Of a stretch of 64,000 bases of DNA, positions 12,700 to 25,500 are shown one piece after another. The position numbers and the translations under genes are program-made. Source of the stretch: Phaseolus vulgaris (lineage: Eukaryota; Streptophyta; Magnoliopsida; Fabales; Fabaceae). The notes below the pieces were generated by a model. That model saw only the letters and a list, made by a program, of their open reading frames with translations. It searched no databases and was not told the DNA's origin. The stretch covers positions 19,904,111 to 19,968,110 of the forward strand of contig NC_023754.2 of the NCBI RefSeq assembly GCF_000499845.2. The letters are read 5' to 3'. The first letter of the stretch is position 1, and each line of letters opens with the position of its first letter.

Positions 12700-13947
12700 A
12701 TAATTCAAGCTACCTACACCATTAAGAGACACTAGACCAGATGCGGCCATAATCCACAAATTGTTATATGAACATTTTGATAAGAATTAACGTATCAATA
12801 AAAGTTACGGATTCCATACACTAAGCTCACTCATGCACCTCACTAATACTAACTCTCTTTTGCGAACTCCTGATTCTGTTCTATCGGTATATTACATAAT
12901 TGATAGACCATGCATTTGGCAGCGTTGTGTATTTCATTCCAAATACCTGCAAGCCAATCCATCCAACAGCAGAATTCTTTACATCTAGAGGTTTAATAGA
13001 AAGATGTTAAATCATGCTACCAGGATTCAAATAATCATAAGAAAATTTTAAATACAAGGTTGGTTAAATAGCAATAGCATTACTAGTTTAGTCTTATATT
13101 ACTGGGTCCAAAATAAAAACAAACAGAAAGAGCCACAAAAATAACCCTCAGCTATCCAGTTAACCTGATTGACAATCATGACACTCTTGTAAGACTGAGT
13201 CACTTCACTTCAAACCCAGGATCAAATAATCTCCAGTATTGATGATAGTTGAATGATGGTTCACGGGAAAGTATCATGTTTGCAGGGATTCTAACAATCC
13301 ATAAGACCAAAGAGCAGAGGCCACAGAAGATCTTATGTCTCAGGGCCAAAGACATGAAAATAAAAGATGTTCTGTTATACCCTGCAGCATAAAAAACTAA
13401 TGGAAGTTCAACTCAAGGTCTGTAGTTAGATTTTCGTGCAACTTCATAAGTTAATTATTTTATTTCTTTGATGTATTAACTTCATTTGTGTTAATTTTAC
13501 TTCTGAAGTAGATTTATAATAAGATGATCAACAAGCAACTATCAATTCACATTTTTCTCTGTAATCTAAACAATCACAACGGTGGTTTGAGTTTCTAGCT
13601 GCACTTGCGGAATTTATAACAAATTCATGAAAATACATAGAAGCACCTGAGTTCAGCTTTAGTATTAACAACATTCACCAAGGTTAACCAGTAGTAAAGA
13701 GGCAATTAAATTTAGATCCCTAAAACTTTTAACCAAAAAGTCTTCAATCTTATAATAATTAACAAACTTTGGTTGTCTATGAATTGCACTAACCTTGCAG
13801 CTCTTGCTCATGATAAGGAAATTGAAGTCTGGCTATGCACCCACATTCCATCCACCTGTTTGGAGTAAACAAAATGGAATTTGAGGTACGCTGACCAATA
13901 AGTATCATCTTCAAAGATATAGTGTTAAAGTGCCATTGGACCTTGTC
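12700..13947. other. Spacer between SWIB pseudogene and PPR gene
   Basis: No open frame of note and no recognised repeat. The part nearest 13947 may be the PPR 3' UTR. Earlier exons of the SWIB gene were looked for and not seen. Confidence 0.5.
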
Positions 13948-15783
13948 TTAATCCCATAAAGAAAATCCTCGTTCTCTTGTTACCCTTCTGGTCTCAGGTT
14001 GGCGAAGAAAATTTTTTTCCCTATCAAATTTACTGGGTATGTCCTTCACTGTATTTTTAAGACTATCATTTTCAAGTTGATTAGGTTCTAAATCTGTCAC
14101 CTGGTCCTCCTTTGCCTGTTTCCCAGAAACCCATGCCTGAAGCATTTCTTCTGTCTTTGGTTCAGGAAGGAAGCCTTTCTCTTGCATCTCTGCATAATAT
14201 CTGTATGCTTCTTCTAGTTTTCCATTTAGAAACAGCCCATGAATCAGTACTATATATGAACTACGATCATGGCTGATTCCATCTTCCCTCATTGCATCCC
14301 ATATCTTAAATACATCATCAAGCTGGCGCCAGCGGCAAAACTTTCTTATCAACATTATATAAGTCTCATTGGTTGGGTAGCATCCCAGCTCTCTCATTTT
14401 GTCCAAGAGCTCAAATACTTCTTCCTTGGTCCTTAACATACGGAAGAAAGCATGGAAAGTTTGAATTGTTGGGGATAGGCGCCGCTTCAACATCTCATCA
14501 AAAAGTTGTTTAACTTCATCAACTTTGCGAGCTTTACAAAGAGGCTTGATCAAGGAGTTGTAAGTAACAACATCCGGAATAATGTTGTTGTCCTCCATTT
14601 TTCCAATGAGATTGGCAGCTTCTTTCACAAGCCTACCCTTTGCTAGAGCATAAATTACCGCATTATAAACCTTTCTATCAGGAGTGATCTTCCTTTTCTT
14701 CATCTCGTCAAACATCCTAAGCACCTTGTAAAGTGTAGAAGATTTTGAATAGCAAGATATGATACTTCCATAAGAGATAACATCGTGTTTGATTCCTCTC
14801 TTGCTCATCTCCTTCCATATTCTTTCTGCCTGACTGGTGCTAACAATCAAATTACACCATCCATTCAGAATTATGTTAAAGCTTTTAATGTCAAATGGGA
14901 AAACATTTTTGTTGCAGAACAGTAAGTTCTCAGCATCCTGAACATTCTTATACCGGCAAAGGGCAGAAAGAAGGCTTTGAAATTCCTCTAGCCCAATTTG
15001 AAAGTTAAACCGTTTATAAGCATAGAAAGTATTGATTGCTCTTGCAACATCATGTATAGCACAGTATCTCCTGATCATGATCAACAGTGTCTGTGGAGTG
15101 ACAAGAGATGGACCAGCTCTACCACCTCTCATTTCCTCAATTAAGGTCCAAGCAGTATCAAACTTCCTCATTTTACCAAGAATGGAGATCATAGAATGAT
15201 ACTCCCGAACCGAATGAGCATACCCGGGCTGCTTGCCAGCCCACAAGAAAAATGTGAAAGCCGCTTCCCAATCATTGCGAGTTTTTGAAATTACCTCCAA
15301 AACCAGCTCTGGTGATAGCACCACACTGCAATGCTCAAGCTTCTGCTTAATGTCAGATGGTCCAGAACCCATCTCATGCATTATATCCAAAATGGTTTTA
15401 ACATCTTCGGCAAGATCATCATCTCCTAAATGTAACTTACTACAATTGGTACCATTCTTATCTTTATTCGTGCCATGACCATCATCATAATCATCATCTT
15501 CATCCTCTTCCCCATCATCGTCATCACTCAACGCCTCATGTGCAGGGACATCAGTTGACTCCCCAAGGCTTCTTGTTGAAGATGAAGTAGAAAAGGGCCT
15601 GACTGAGAAACCAAAATTTGGCGGAGCTAAAAACGTTTCATACCTAAAAAGGTTAAAGAAATTGAAAGCATCTCCCATAAGCGGATGTTCTACCATATGA
15701 CATCGATTAACACAGAGTGAGTTATGGTTGATGCGTAATAGCCCAACAGAGAGAAGAGATAATTTAGATCCGATTCTATTCAT
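13948..15783 (-). CDS. P-type pentatricopeptide repeat protein, probably mitochondrial (At5g15010-like)
   Basis: A single uninterrupted exon of 611 residues. ATG at 15783 is the first true ATG; the open frame runs a few codons upstream only through a T-run. The N-terminus is rich in Arg, Ser, Leu and Asn with few acids, fitting an organelle presequence, and is followed by a strongly acidic stretch (about residues 86-101, D/E runs). From about residue 190 on come tandem ~35-residue PPR helices with typical phrases such as VREYHSMISILGKMRKFDTA, KVYNAVIYALAKGRLVKEA, DVVTYNSLIKPLCKARKVDE and SYIVLIHGLFLNGKLEEAY. P-type PPRs bind specific organellar RNAs and aid their stability, processing or translation; the target cannot be read from the sequence. 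No E, DYW or SMR domain is present, and a lysine/arginine-rich tail ends the protein. It looks intact. Confidence 0.92.
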   Translation of the reverse strand: MNRIGSKLSLLSVGLLRINHNSLCVNRCHMVEHPLMGDAFNFFNLFRYETFLAPPNFGFSVRPFSTSSSTRSLGESTDVPAHEALSDDDDGEEDEDDDYDDGHGTNKDKNGTNCSKLHLGDDDLAEDVKTILDIMHEMGSGPSDIKQKLEHCSVVLSPELVLEVISKTRNDWEAAFTFFLWAGKQPGYAHSVREYHSMISILGKMRKFDTAWTLIEEMRGGRAGPSLVTPQTLLIMIRRYCAIHDVARAINTFYAYKRFNFQIGLEEFQSLLSALCRYKNVQDAENLLFCNKNVFPFDIKSFNIILNGWCNLIVSTSQAERIWKEMSKRGIKHDVISYGSIISCYSKSSTLYKVLRMFDEMKKRKITPDRKVYNAVIYALAKGRLVKEAANLIGKMEDNNIIPDVVTYNSLIKPLCKARKVDEVKQLFDEMLKRRLSPTIQTFHAFFRMLRTKEEVFELLDKMRELGCYPTNETYIMLIRKFCRWRQLDDVFKIWDAMREDGISHDRSSYIVLIHGLFLNGKLEEAYRYYAEMQEKGFLPEPKTEEMLQAWVSGKQAKEDQVTDLEPNQLENDSLKNTVKDIPSKFDREKNFLRQPETRRVTRERGFSLWD

Positions 15784-17029
15784 GACTGACAAAAAAAAAA
15801 GCACAGTTCAATGTATTGAAATTGGACAAAGGGCTAGAATAACCAAATTTATTAATTTGGTTAAAGTTGAGTGAAAGAAAGATGTTTGTGAAAATGACTA
15901 AGAGAAACTAAAAGCAAAGGCAAATTGATACAGATCTGAAGCGGTGTAGGATGGTGTACACAGGTGGGTTCTATTTTATATAGAACAACTAATTATTATT
16001 ATTAAATATATAAAATATAATCAATTATATATAATATAATGTAAATAAAATTATATTGAATAAAATTATATAATAAAATATTTAATAATAATATTTATAT
16101 AAATAAATAATAAATTAAATAATAGTAAGAATATTTATAATATGATATAAATAAATATAATTATTTATAATAAATAAATTATATATAATAATATTAATTA
16201 TAAAAAATATAAAACAATATTATTATTTAAATTTAATTTAAAAAATATTTTTTGATTAAATTTGTTATGATCATAAATATTTAAATAAATAATACAATTC
16301 AAGTCTACACAAGTAAATAAAATATAAAATATAAATTCAATAAGAAAATACAACTGCATTAAATATTTAGTCAATAATTTTAAATTTAAGTACAATATAT
16401 AATTATGTTAAATATTTATTAAAAAAATAATTTTATAATTATTGATTAAAATTATAATGAAATTAATTACCTTTTAAATTAATTAGAATTTCTGCTGTTA
16501 ATTTTTAATCAGTCATTATTATTTTACTTTTATCCCTCCGCATATCTCTCTACTTGAGAAACATTCATTATTAGTTTAATTCAGACCTTTATTGGAACAA
16601 TATTTATTAACATCTAGAGTCTGCACATATATCTTTTTCTGTTGGATTTTGTCACCAAACACCAAATAAACAATTTCCACTTGATCCGGAGAGCTAACTA
16701 TCAGCATTCATCATTCTTAAGAAGCGAATATATAGTAAAGATGGAAGTTGAGAGTACTTATTTTGAGTGGTTATGTATTTATAAATCTTTATGGGTTTGG
16801 ATTTTTGACTCTGGTTTCTACTAGTTTTAATGTGATGTATTAGAGTATTATTTCATAAAATCTGAATATCATGTATATAAATCATAGTATTTTGTAATAT
16901 AATTAAAGCATTTATGTAACATTATAAGGTGTATTGAGTAGGTAAATTAGAGCATTTATGTAATATAATCGGAGATATTACGCAAATAAATCGGGACACT
17001 TATCGAGTTTGGGATTTTGTATGTCGAAA
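15784..17029. other. Extremely AT-rich spacer
   Basis: The PPR 5' flank comes first, then about 15980-16500 consists almost only of A and T, with repeated TAATAAATAAAT-like words. No gene seen. An open frame at 16642-16824 has no recognisable product. Confidence 0.6.
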
Positions 17030-17831
17030 ACGCCTTGATCATGCTCTGACAAGATTGCTTGTTTCCCACAACATTTGGCAAAGCGGGCCAGGATGAGTCT
17101 GGGCCCATTCTACTACACTTTCTGACTATTAGGTCGGCCTAATTCCTAGCATGCCAGTACAATTATTTGTACTAAATCAATGATCTGGGATATTTTAGAC
17201 CCACCTAGTTGTGTTTTGGGCTAGCTTGATCTGTCTTGGTGGGTAATCCGATGGATTGGTCTATTCGGCCCAATTCCTATCCGTTTTAGGACGGTACACA
17301 TAGTGGGTTTGACCGACCATATTCCTAGCAGTTCTAGGACGGTACATAACCCCTAGTCTTGAGGCGAGCTCGCGAGGTGCAAAGGCTGATGTCTGAATTT
17401 CACCTATACGTAAGAGCACAATTGGTCGATGGGTTTGATCGGCCATATTCCTAGCAAGTACGGGACGATACACATAATGAGTTTGATCGACCATATTCCT
17501 AGCAAGTACATATCGGTACACATAATGGGTTTGATCAACTATATTCCTAGCAAGTACGAGACGATACACATAGTGAGTTTGATCGACCATATTCCTAGCA
17601 GTTCCAGGACGATACACATAGTGAGTTTGATCGACCATATTCCTAGCAGTTCCAGGACGATACACAACCCCCAGTCTTAGAACAAGCTCGCGAGGTGCAA
17701 AGGCGAATGTTCGAATTTCACATATACGTAGAAGCAGAATGGATTTGATCGGTCATATTCCTAACAAGTACATGACGATACATAAAGTGGATTTGATCGA
17801 CCATATTCCTAACAGTTATGAAACAATACAA
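17030..17831. repeat. 48-bp minisatellite with a repeated ~85-bp spacer
   Basis: From about 17258, 48-bp units of the form TTTGATCGACCATATTCCTA + GCA + variable part + ACGATACACATAGTGAG recur about nine times. Two GC-richer spacers, at 17344-17430 and 17661-17750, are related to each other (shared words AGCTCGCGAGGTGCAAAGGC and CATATACGTA-like), giving a higher-order pattern. The flank from 17030 is also GC-richer than its surroundings. The family is unknown. The minus-strand open frame through it results from the unit being a multiple of three. Confidence 0.85.
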
Positions 17832-19500
17832 TTACCAATATAAATTAAATTTAATAAAAAATAATAAAATCAAAAGATAAAAATAAATACATGGTGTATT
17901 GAGAAATATAACCATAATATATTCACAATTCAATTTTTTTTTACATCTATCTTACAACTTTCAATATTATTATTTTAATTATCTTTTACATTATTTAATT
18001 ATAAATTTATTTTTTATTATATATTTTTTTAATAAAACTATCACATTAGGATTATACATAACTTCAGTACATTAAGATTATATATAATTAAGATTATACA
18101 TAACTTCAGTACATTAAGATTATATATAATTAAGATTATACATAACTTCAGTCACATTAGGATTATATATAACTATGAAAAATAGATATTTACTAGTCAT
18201 AGATAAATTAATTTTGGTGTGTGAATAATTTTTTTAGTGTGAATAGTAAACTAAGCTTGTAAATTAATTTATATGTTTTTAATTTTATTATAACTTTTTA
18301 CAAAAAATTAATTTTCTGAAAAAATTATTTATTTTTAAATTAAAATAGATTAGTCCATTTTGATTTATCTCCCTTAGGTGACTTGGATTCTCGTGCATAA
18401 ATCAATTATATGTTATTTTATATAAAAAGAAGCTTCCTTCATGCAAAGACGAAAGAATAACAAATTCTAATAAAAACTTACAAATACCATAATCAATTAA
18501 TCATAAGTTATACTGATGACCTGTTTATATCTATCTATCTATATATATGTATATTAATCTCTTGTTATGATGTATACCACAATTCAAAAATATTTATTGA
18601 CAGAAAACTTTTGTGCACTGAGATTTATATTATTTCACAGCCATTTTCAAATTACATTTGATTGATGCAGGTACAGATGTCACAAGATACTACTTTATTT
18701 AATATTTTTTACTGAACAAGTCATATGACAACTTTTTATATGCCCATGTTTTTTAGGTTAAGAATTTGAAAATGTTACTACTTCGTAAGTGTTTGGTTGA
18801 GAAAAGCTGTGTGGTGATAATTTTTTGTTTTATGAGGTTCTGTGTGTGTCAGGTGGAAGGTGGGAATAAGTGTTCTTTTTTAATTAACGCTGGAGCTATG
18901 TAGTTTCCTATGTAAAGTAGGAAGTTATTAGTTTCACATGAAATGTGTTTCATTTGATCAGATATTTGAAATCAACTTTGTCCCAAGTGAATTTGAACCT
19001 GATGGGTAGTGGTTGCAAAAAGGTGAGTGCACAGCACATGGATAATTGATTATGGGTGTATCATTCACATTCATCAGAGTATCAAAGAAAGTGACAAAAG
19101 AAAAAGATGTAACTAGTTAGAGCCAACATCAAAGTGTTGTGAGAAAAGGATAACAAAAATAACCCATAGATGAGTTCACGGGTCACTTACTGTTTCCTCT
19201 TCTTGTGTTCCATATTAAAGAAAGTATGCACCCCACTAGCTACATGCCAAATATTCATTCATTCACTCTTTTTTTTCCTTCAAGCTTGAATTTCAACACT
19301 ATTCCAACCCATTTATCTTGAAAAAGCTGCAAATTGCACCATTCCCTCTCTCCTACTAGGAATCTGTGCAGTTTAGCTAAAAACTTATTGCCCAAAAAGT
19401 TAAATAGCTTTTTCCTTCTAAAAGTGGCTCAAAATAAAGACAATGAGTGAAACATGGTGCATATAATTAGCTTCAAAGATCACATTATTTTTATATAGCA
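17832..19500. other. AT-rich spacer and upstream region of the following gene
   Basis: It contains a 42-bp tandem repeat at about 18048-18175. Other than a TATA-like TTTTTATATAGC just before 19500, upstream of the start codon at 19521, nothing is recognised. Confidence 0.5.
18048..18175. repeat. 42-bp tandem repeat, three copies
   Basis: The phrase GATTATACATAACTTCAGT followed by an ATTA-rich tail repeats three times with a period of 42-43 bp. Confidence 0.8.
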
Positions 19501-19520
19501 AGAAGTGGCTTGTTCAGCTC

Positions 19521-22500
19521 ATGGAATCAGCTCCTTCTTCTTCTTGGCTGCAAGCCTTCTTCTTAGCATTGGTTTGGTTCTTTAATTGTGGATATGTCCA
19601 TGGAGCCACCCCAGCAGCAAAAATTGGTAACTTTTCAAAGGTGGAAGATGCTGGAAACTTTCATATTTACTATGGCCAGACCTTCAAAGTCATTAAGAAT
19701 GCTGCGGATGGCCAGAGCTACCTTCTTCTACAGGTACTTCCCTACGGAGATATCATTTTTTACTATATCTGAGTTCTTAAGGTATCAGTAGCCATGGTCC
19801 TCATGATTTTGTTTGGGTTACTTTTGTTTGTATAAGCAAATAATAAAATGGGAAATCATAGGGATTTGTTTTAGCCTAAATAAATTAGCGTGGGTGAGAA
19901 AATTGAGGGTGTATATTCATTTTTTTTTGTCAATTGAGTAAGAGTTGGAAGAATGGGAAGCCACCACAGTACTACTAGATAGAGTGCCAATAACACCCCA
20001 GGATTTTGACTACTTGTTAAATAGAGTTTTCCACTAACCAGGTTGTGTAAATGTTATCTGATATCAAATGATACTATCTTTAGTACTTTCTCCTATTGAA
20101 GAAAAAGATGAAATATTTTTTAAGGCAAAAGGCAAAATGTATTAACCAATTGATAATTGAAATCTTCTACACAACGCTGAATGCATTTGTATGATGCACT
20201 CATCTAGTAGCCCAGGTGTAATTTTTAGATGATTGATTAGGGACAATGTTTACATGTATTAAGTGTCAAAGTCCTTTCTAATCTAAGATAGGGGAATTTT
20301 AAAATAGATCATTAGTTTTACAGCTAATAATAACAGCCTCTGACCACGTTTACTTCAATGACTCTGTTGTTCTTCTGTTGGGAATGTATGCTAGAAGAAA
20401 TCAAACATAGAAATTACTGTTCTTCTAATTATTTGCATGTTTGTGGTGAATTTTTCCTGCTAAGTGTGTTTCTTGCCTACTCAATTTTCTTCTGTCAATT
20501 CTGGCAGAATAATTCAAGGATTGCTTCAAGGACTAAATATTGCACATCAAGAATTAAGTCATTTGTCATACCATTGTCAAACTATTCTGTTGATACTACT
20601 TATTTTCCAGGTATGCTTTGGATATTCCTATCTCGCTACTCAGTCTCACTCTTGTTCATTCTGTTTTTTCTTAGGAAGCAAGATTCTATAGCATATAACA
20701 CCATCAATCATAATATATCAGCAAATCAATTTAGAAATCAGTTCAATGTGCCAATGCTAAAACAAATGATTTGGCTAGTCAATCTAATATTTGTTTTCTT
20801 ATCACAAACTTAATGATGTCTTATCATTGACCAACATATTTTTACTGTAATTGTATCTTTCACCCATGTTGTGACTAACTTTTTCTTTTGCCTCTGGGGA
20901 TTGGAACTCAAGTTTCCTTCGTAGAGGTGAGAATCTCTTACTAGCACAAGTTTACATTTTAAGGTTTTGGTGGGGTTGTCAAGATCAAGATAGAATGGAT
21001 TGCATCCTTCTTAATTTTTCATATTCTTGTTTTGAATAGCTTTTAGGTTTAGTGGAGAGCTTGAAGGGCATAACCTCAGACCATGTTGCTTCTCCATGTG
21101 TGTTGAAATTATATCAAGGAGGACAGATAGAAATGTTCAACAATAGTGATTACCAAAAGCTTGCAGAGTTTTCTTCATACTTTCTTAGTGACGATGATCA
21201 GCAGTCAGCTTGCAATTTTGCAACTTTTGATCCTTTTATGGAGGATAGCCCTTTGCAGGTAAGCAACTAAAATAGCTCTTTATAAATTTTTAAAAGCCAA
21301 AAGGATCAGAACTTACGTGTAAGGTAGTGTCATGTACATGGACTACCATGATGCTTCTGAAACCAACATTTGCTTAAAGTATAGTTCAATAACCAGGAAA
21401 CATTTCCCATCTAAGCTTTGATTGAGCAATGTCAAAGTTTGTGAAGTTAGTCTTTAACTCTTAATCTTAGTTCCTTGGTATTATTAGAGAAATCTTTCCT
21501 CCATAAAGGAGAGGAAAAGTGCAACAAATTTTTTTTATCTAAAAGATGGTCCTTAGTACAAGGATATTCTTGGGTGCCACTTGCTGAGTTGCTATATGGA
21601 AATCACTACCGCATAAGAGATGCCATAATCGAGGACTTCATAGAAAAAGTACATTGACATTAAAAATGAATAATATTTGTTCTATATAAGAGACCATGAA
21701 TACTACTGTTAAGTAAGATTTTCATCGTGTGGCTTTTGATCTTGCCATTAAATTTGATGGTGCCCACTCCACTTAACAGTAGGAGTCTAAATTCTGTGGA
21801 CATTCTATGAATTCATCGTCATGCATGCGGGTGACTGGAGTTGCACAGTGAACAAATTTTGAGTGTGTTGCAATCTCCAGATGTGATTGAATTGTGCTTG
21901 GTGAGGCAATTGTGGTTTATCCCCATGAATATCTTAAATGCAAGTAGGTTATTGAAGAGTTCATGATATATTTTTAACTAGAGAACGTACAAAATCTCTA
22001 ACTGAATTGATAGGAACCAAACTAAACTAACAAAACATAACTACTACCGTTATATGGATGATGATGATGATGATATTGGGTTAGGACTACTTAACTAAGT
22101 AGTTTCTTTACAGAGTAGTACTTTGGGGGCATTTTTTATAATCCATCGTAATCTGTCTTGCGCTGTGTCATATGTATCATGCAGGATTTCCAGAACAACA
22201 GTTTATTTTAATCTAGTCTTTCCAGCTAATTTAATCTGATTACGGGTTAAGAGCCTACTTGGAAGATTAATAAAATATTTAAGATTCAGTACACTAGTCT
22301 ATGAGAAAGAGAGACACTTAGTCATTTCAGTGGTTGGATTGCTTAATGGTTTACTGTATTCATTTTGATAGAGAGCAGAATGGATCAAATTCATTGGAGC
22401 TTTTGCGAATGTGGAAGCTAGAGCTAATCAAGTCTATAGCGCAGTAAGCACACTACTCTGTCCAAGCATAACTATTTGTATGATTAAATATATTTTCAGC

Positions 22501-25500
22501 AACTTCTACCAACATTATGATTTGGTAACCTTGCATGTTCTTGTTGTCCAACATCTAGACTGAAATTTTTTTGTTAGAAATTTCTACTTTGGGTCTTAGT
22601 AAGCCTATGCTGTTGAAATTAGATACTGAGAATTAATGAACAGAATACAACTAACTTCAATTGTTTCAGTTGTTGACCAATGTAAATAAATCCGTATGAA
22701 GACCAAAGCACAGGAAATGCATTTATTTGTGCCGGGACAGAAGAATTTGTTCAGATCATATAGTTGAAAAATGTCCACATATTTAGTATTTTAGCTTAAA
22801 GCACAAGATAAACATATTTGATCTTAACTATAAGATAAGGTCTTACTTTTATAAGTAATTCCACTTTTGTGGCATTGTAGATTCTTGTGCAGACAGTCTG
22901 CTCAATAGAGAAATGTTAAGAACACTTTTTTTTAAACTCACGCTACTATTAACTGAAATTTATTGGGAAGTGTTCGATAGTATAGTGTATATTACTAGCA
23001 ATCCCATTGCTCCATATACCAAACAGGTAAATTTCCAACTTCTTTGGTCTTCTAAACATCAAAGCATTGATTTCTGAACATGAACAAGTGTGACCAGTTT
23101 CTATGGGATAAAGTTGAAACTGCCATTAGATTAATCCTTAGAATTCTGTCATACATAACATACCGAGTGCAGAAATTTAAATGTGGAGTCCGTCAACAAA
23201 TGAAAATAATGTTCAATTAGCACCAAACCATGTGTTTCCTTTCTTCTAAATGTTTTAACAATCCTTCATTAGTTTGTGCGGCAGCAAGCCTCTACTTTCT
23301 TGTGCCATAACTTTACTTTAAACTTCCTAAGTTTATATGCATAAGCTTAAAGTTGCATTTGAAGAGTATTCTACCATCTTTCCAATAATTCTGAGTTAAT
23401 AAGGATTATATTTTATAATACATTTTAGCCTGACCAAGTGATTTGCTATTTTATAGGTTAAGCAGAACTATTTGTGCTTGGCCAAAATTGCCCCAACTAG
23501 GACAACATTCAAGCCAACTGTAGCTTGGATGAAGTATAAAAATGTATGTACCTTCAAAAGCACACATTCCATTACCTAATTCTTTCCCACTTCTTAAATA
23601 CACCCCGTGTACCTGTACTAGAGCTTTGTTTAAATTGGTACATTATATTCTCAAATTGATTTAATGTTTTAGTTTTGTTTTAACATCTGATAAATAGCAA
23701 GACCTTCTAATCCGTATTAGCCCTTTTAAAGTTATTGCTCTTCTCTCTTCAAATCACCTGGAGCCAACTTATACATGACTTTACCCTTTTATTGATACAT
23801 AAAAGTTTTTTAACGTCTGAAGTGCTATCTTTGCAGGGTGTTTGGTCTTTTACACAAGAAAAGTATCAATTGAAGGTATGAAGCACATGCTTTTAGAGAA
23901 ATTAAACATGGCCCATGTTTCTCAACTTTAACTATTTTGTTCAGCATTATCACCAACCTGTGCTCATTGTTTAAATGCGTGAGTTGTAAATATGCACTAT
24001 TATACTGCCCATACTTCATTTTTTTCCTATCACTTATTGTATTTTAGTTAATCTGGCGCTTATACTTTTTATCCTTCTGGTCATCACTGTAAATTTTTGT
24101 TATGAAAACTTTGCAAACAGTATGTGCAAGATGCAGGTGGAGAGATTTTGGATGCCAGCAAGAACACTTACAATATCTCTGATCCTGATGACTTGGAGGA
24201 ATTTCACGCAATCCTATGTGTAAGTTGAATTATATTGCCTTAAAAGAGAAAATTAAATGCAACATAGGAACATTGAGTGACTAATATTATCCTTAATCGA
24301 CATTCCTGTGTAAATCAAGTACTAAGTAGAACTTCGTAAATACTTACTAGACTACATCAGTAAAATATGTCATACAGTAACAGGAAAATAAGCATTAGGA
24401 TAAGGGTTGCCTCTGACAATATGATATAGATATATACAGGATCTGATCGAACAAACTCTCTATAAACGCTTCTTGGATAGAAAAACAACATTAAAAAATG
24501 TAATAGAAACTTTCTCATATAACTTCTTTAAACTCTTGTTTTCAACTTGTGTATAAACTAATTTTAGCTCATAGAGAAACTCATTTCATTTTTTTTTTCT
24601 TTTTTAAGACATGTTTGGACGAGTTTCTCCATAAACATTTCTATGAGAGAAAAATAGGAAAAAAATTTGAAATGAGTTTCTCCATAAGTTAAAGTAGTTT
24701 ATGTTTAAGTCAATTTGTTTGAGTTATTTCATATATTTACTCTATTTTTTATTTTTAACTCATATGTAAGTTAGTTTTAGTTTATGGATGAACTTATTCA
24801 TTTTCTTTTTCTTATTTTTCTTTCTTAAAAATGCTTATGGTGAAACTTGTCCAACCAAACATGCTCTAAACAATTCTACAGTAATGGAATAGTCCGTTTA
24901 ACATAAGATGGTGCATGAGGCTGTTAGTATAGACCTACGTTCTAATTTGTTAGAATTGAAAGAGATTCCTAGAATATAACCTGAGAAAAAGAGTTCTTTT
25001 TTTCATTTCTTTAAATTTCTTTTTATTTATTAGTTTTTGTTGACTGAACATCATTTATCATGCAGACCGTGGAAGTAGTTATTGATGAAACACTAACCTC
25101 CGATCCAACCAACTACACTTTGTCAACATTTATAGGAAATCTAAATGTTGAAGATCGTTCTTGTTTTTCCTTTATTTCAAACACAAGTCTGTGGAGATAT
25201 GACAAAAGGGTACAGAACTCTATAGCTCTAGGTAAGTACGTGGATCCAAAATGCATATAATTGATAAAGACTTGGTATTTGGTATTAAGTTTTTGTAGCT
25301 TTAAGGTTTTTGTTTGTATTTGGTATTAAGTTTACTTATAGGATTGATTTATTTTGATAAAATTATCTTCTGATTTTTACAAGTCTTTATAACTTTAGTA
25401 ATTTATATGACAAACTCACAAGCTAAAGTTATGTGACACAGACATTGATACTGATACGGACACTGGACACCATACACGATATGTATAATTTGACACGTGT

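Noticed and set aside
17261..17665. 134-codon minus-strand frame with 16-residue repeats
   Set aside because: It follows directly from a 48-bp tandem unit; no start context, domain or splice sites support a protein.
17258..17831. CRISPR-like repeat-spacer look
   Set aside because: Units are contiguous without unique spacers, and the sequence is a plant nuclear genome.
21475..21657. Open frame in an intron of the secreted-protein gene
   Set aside because: Exons 4 and 5 join in frame without it, and I see no conserved motif.
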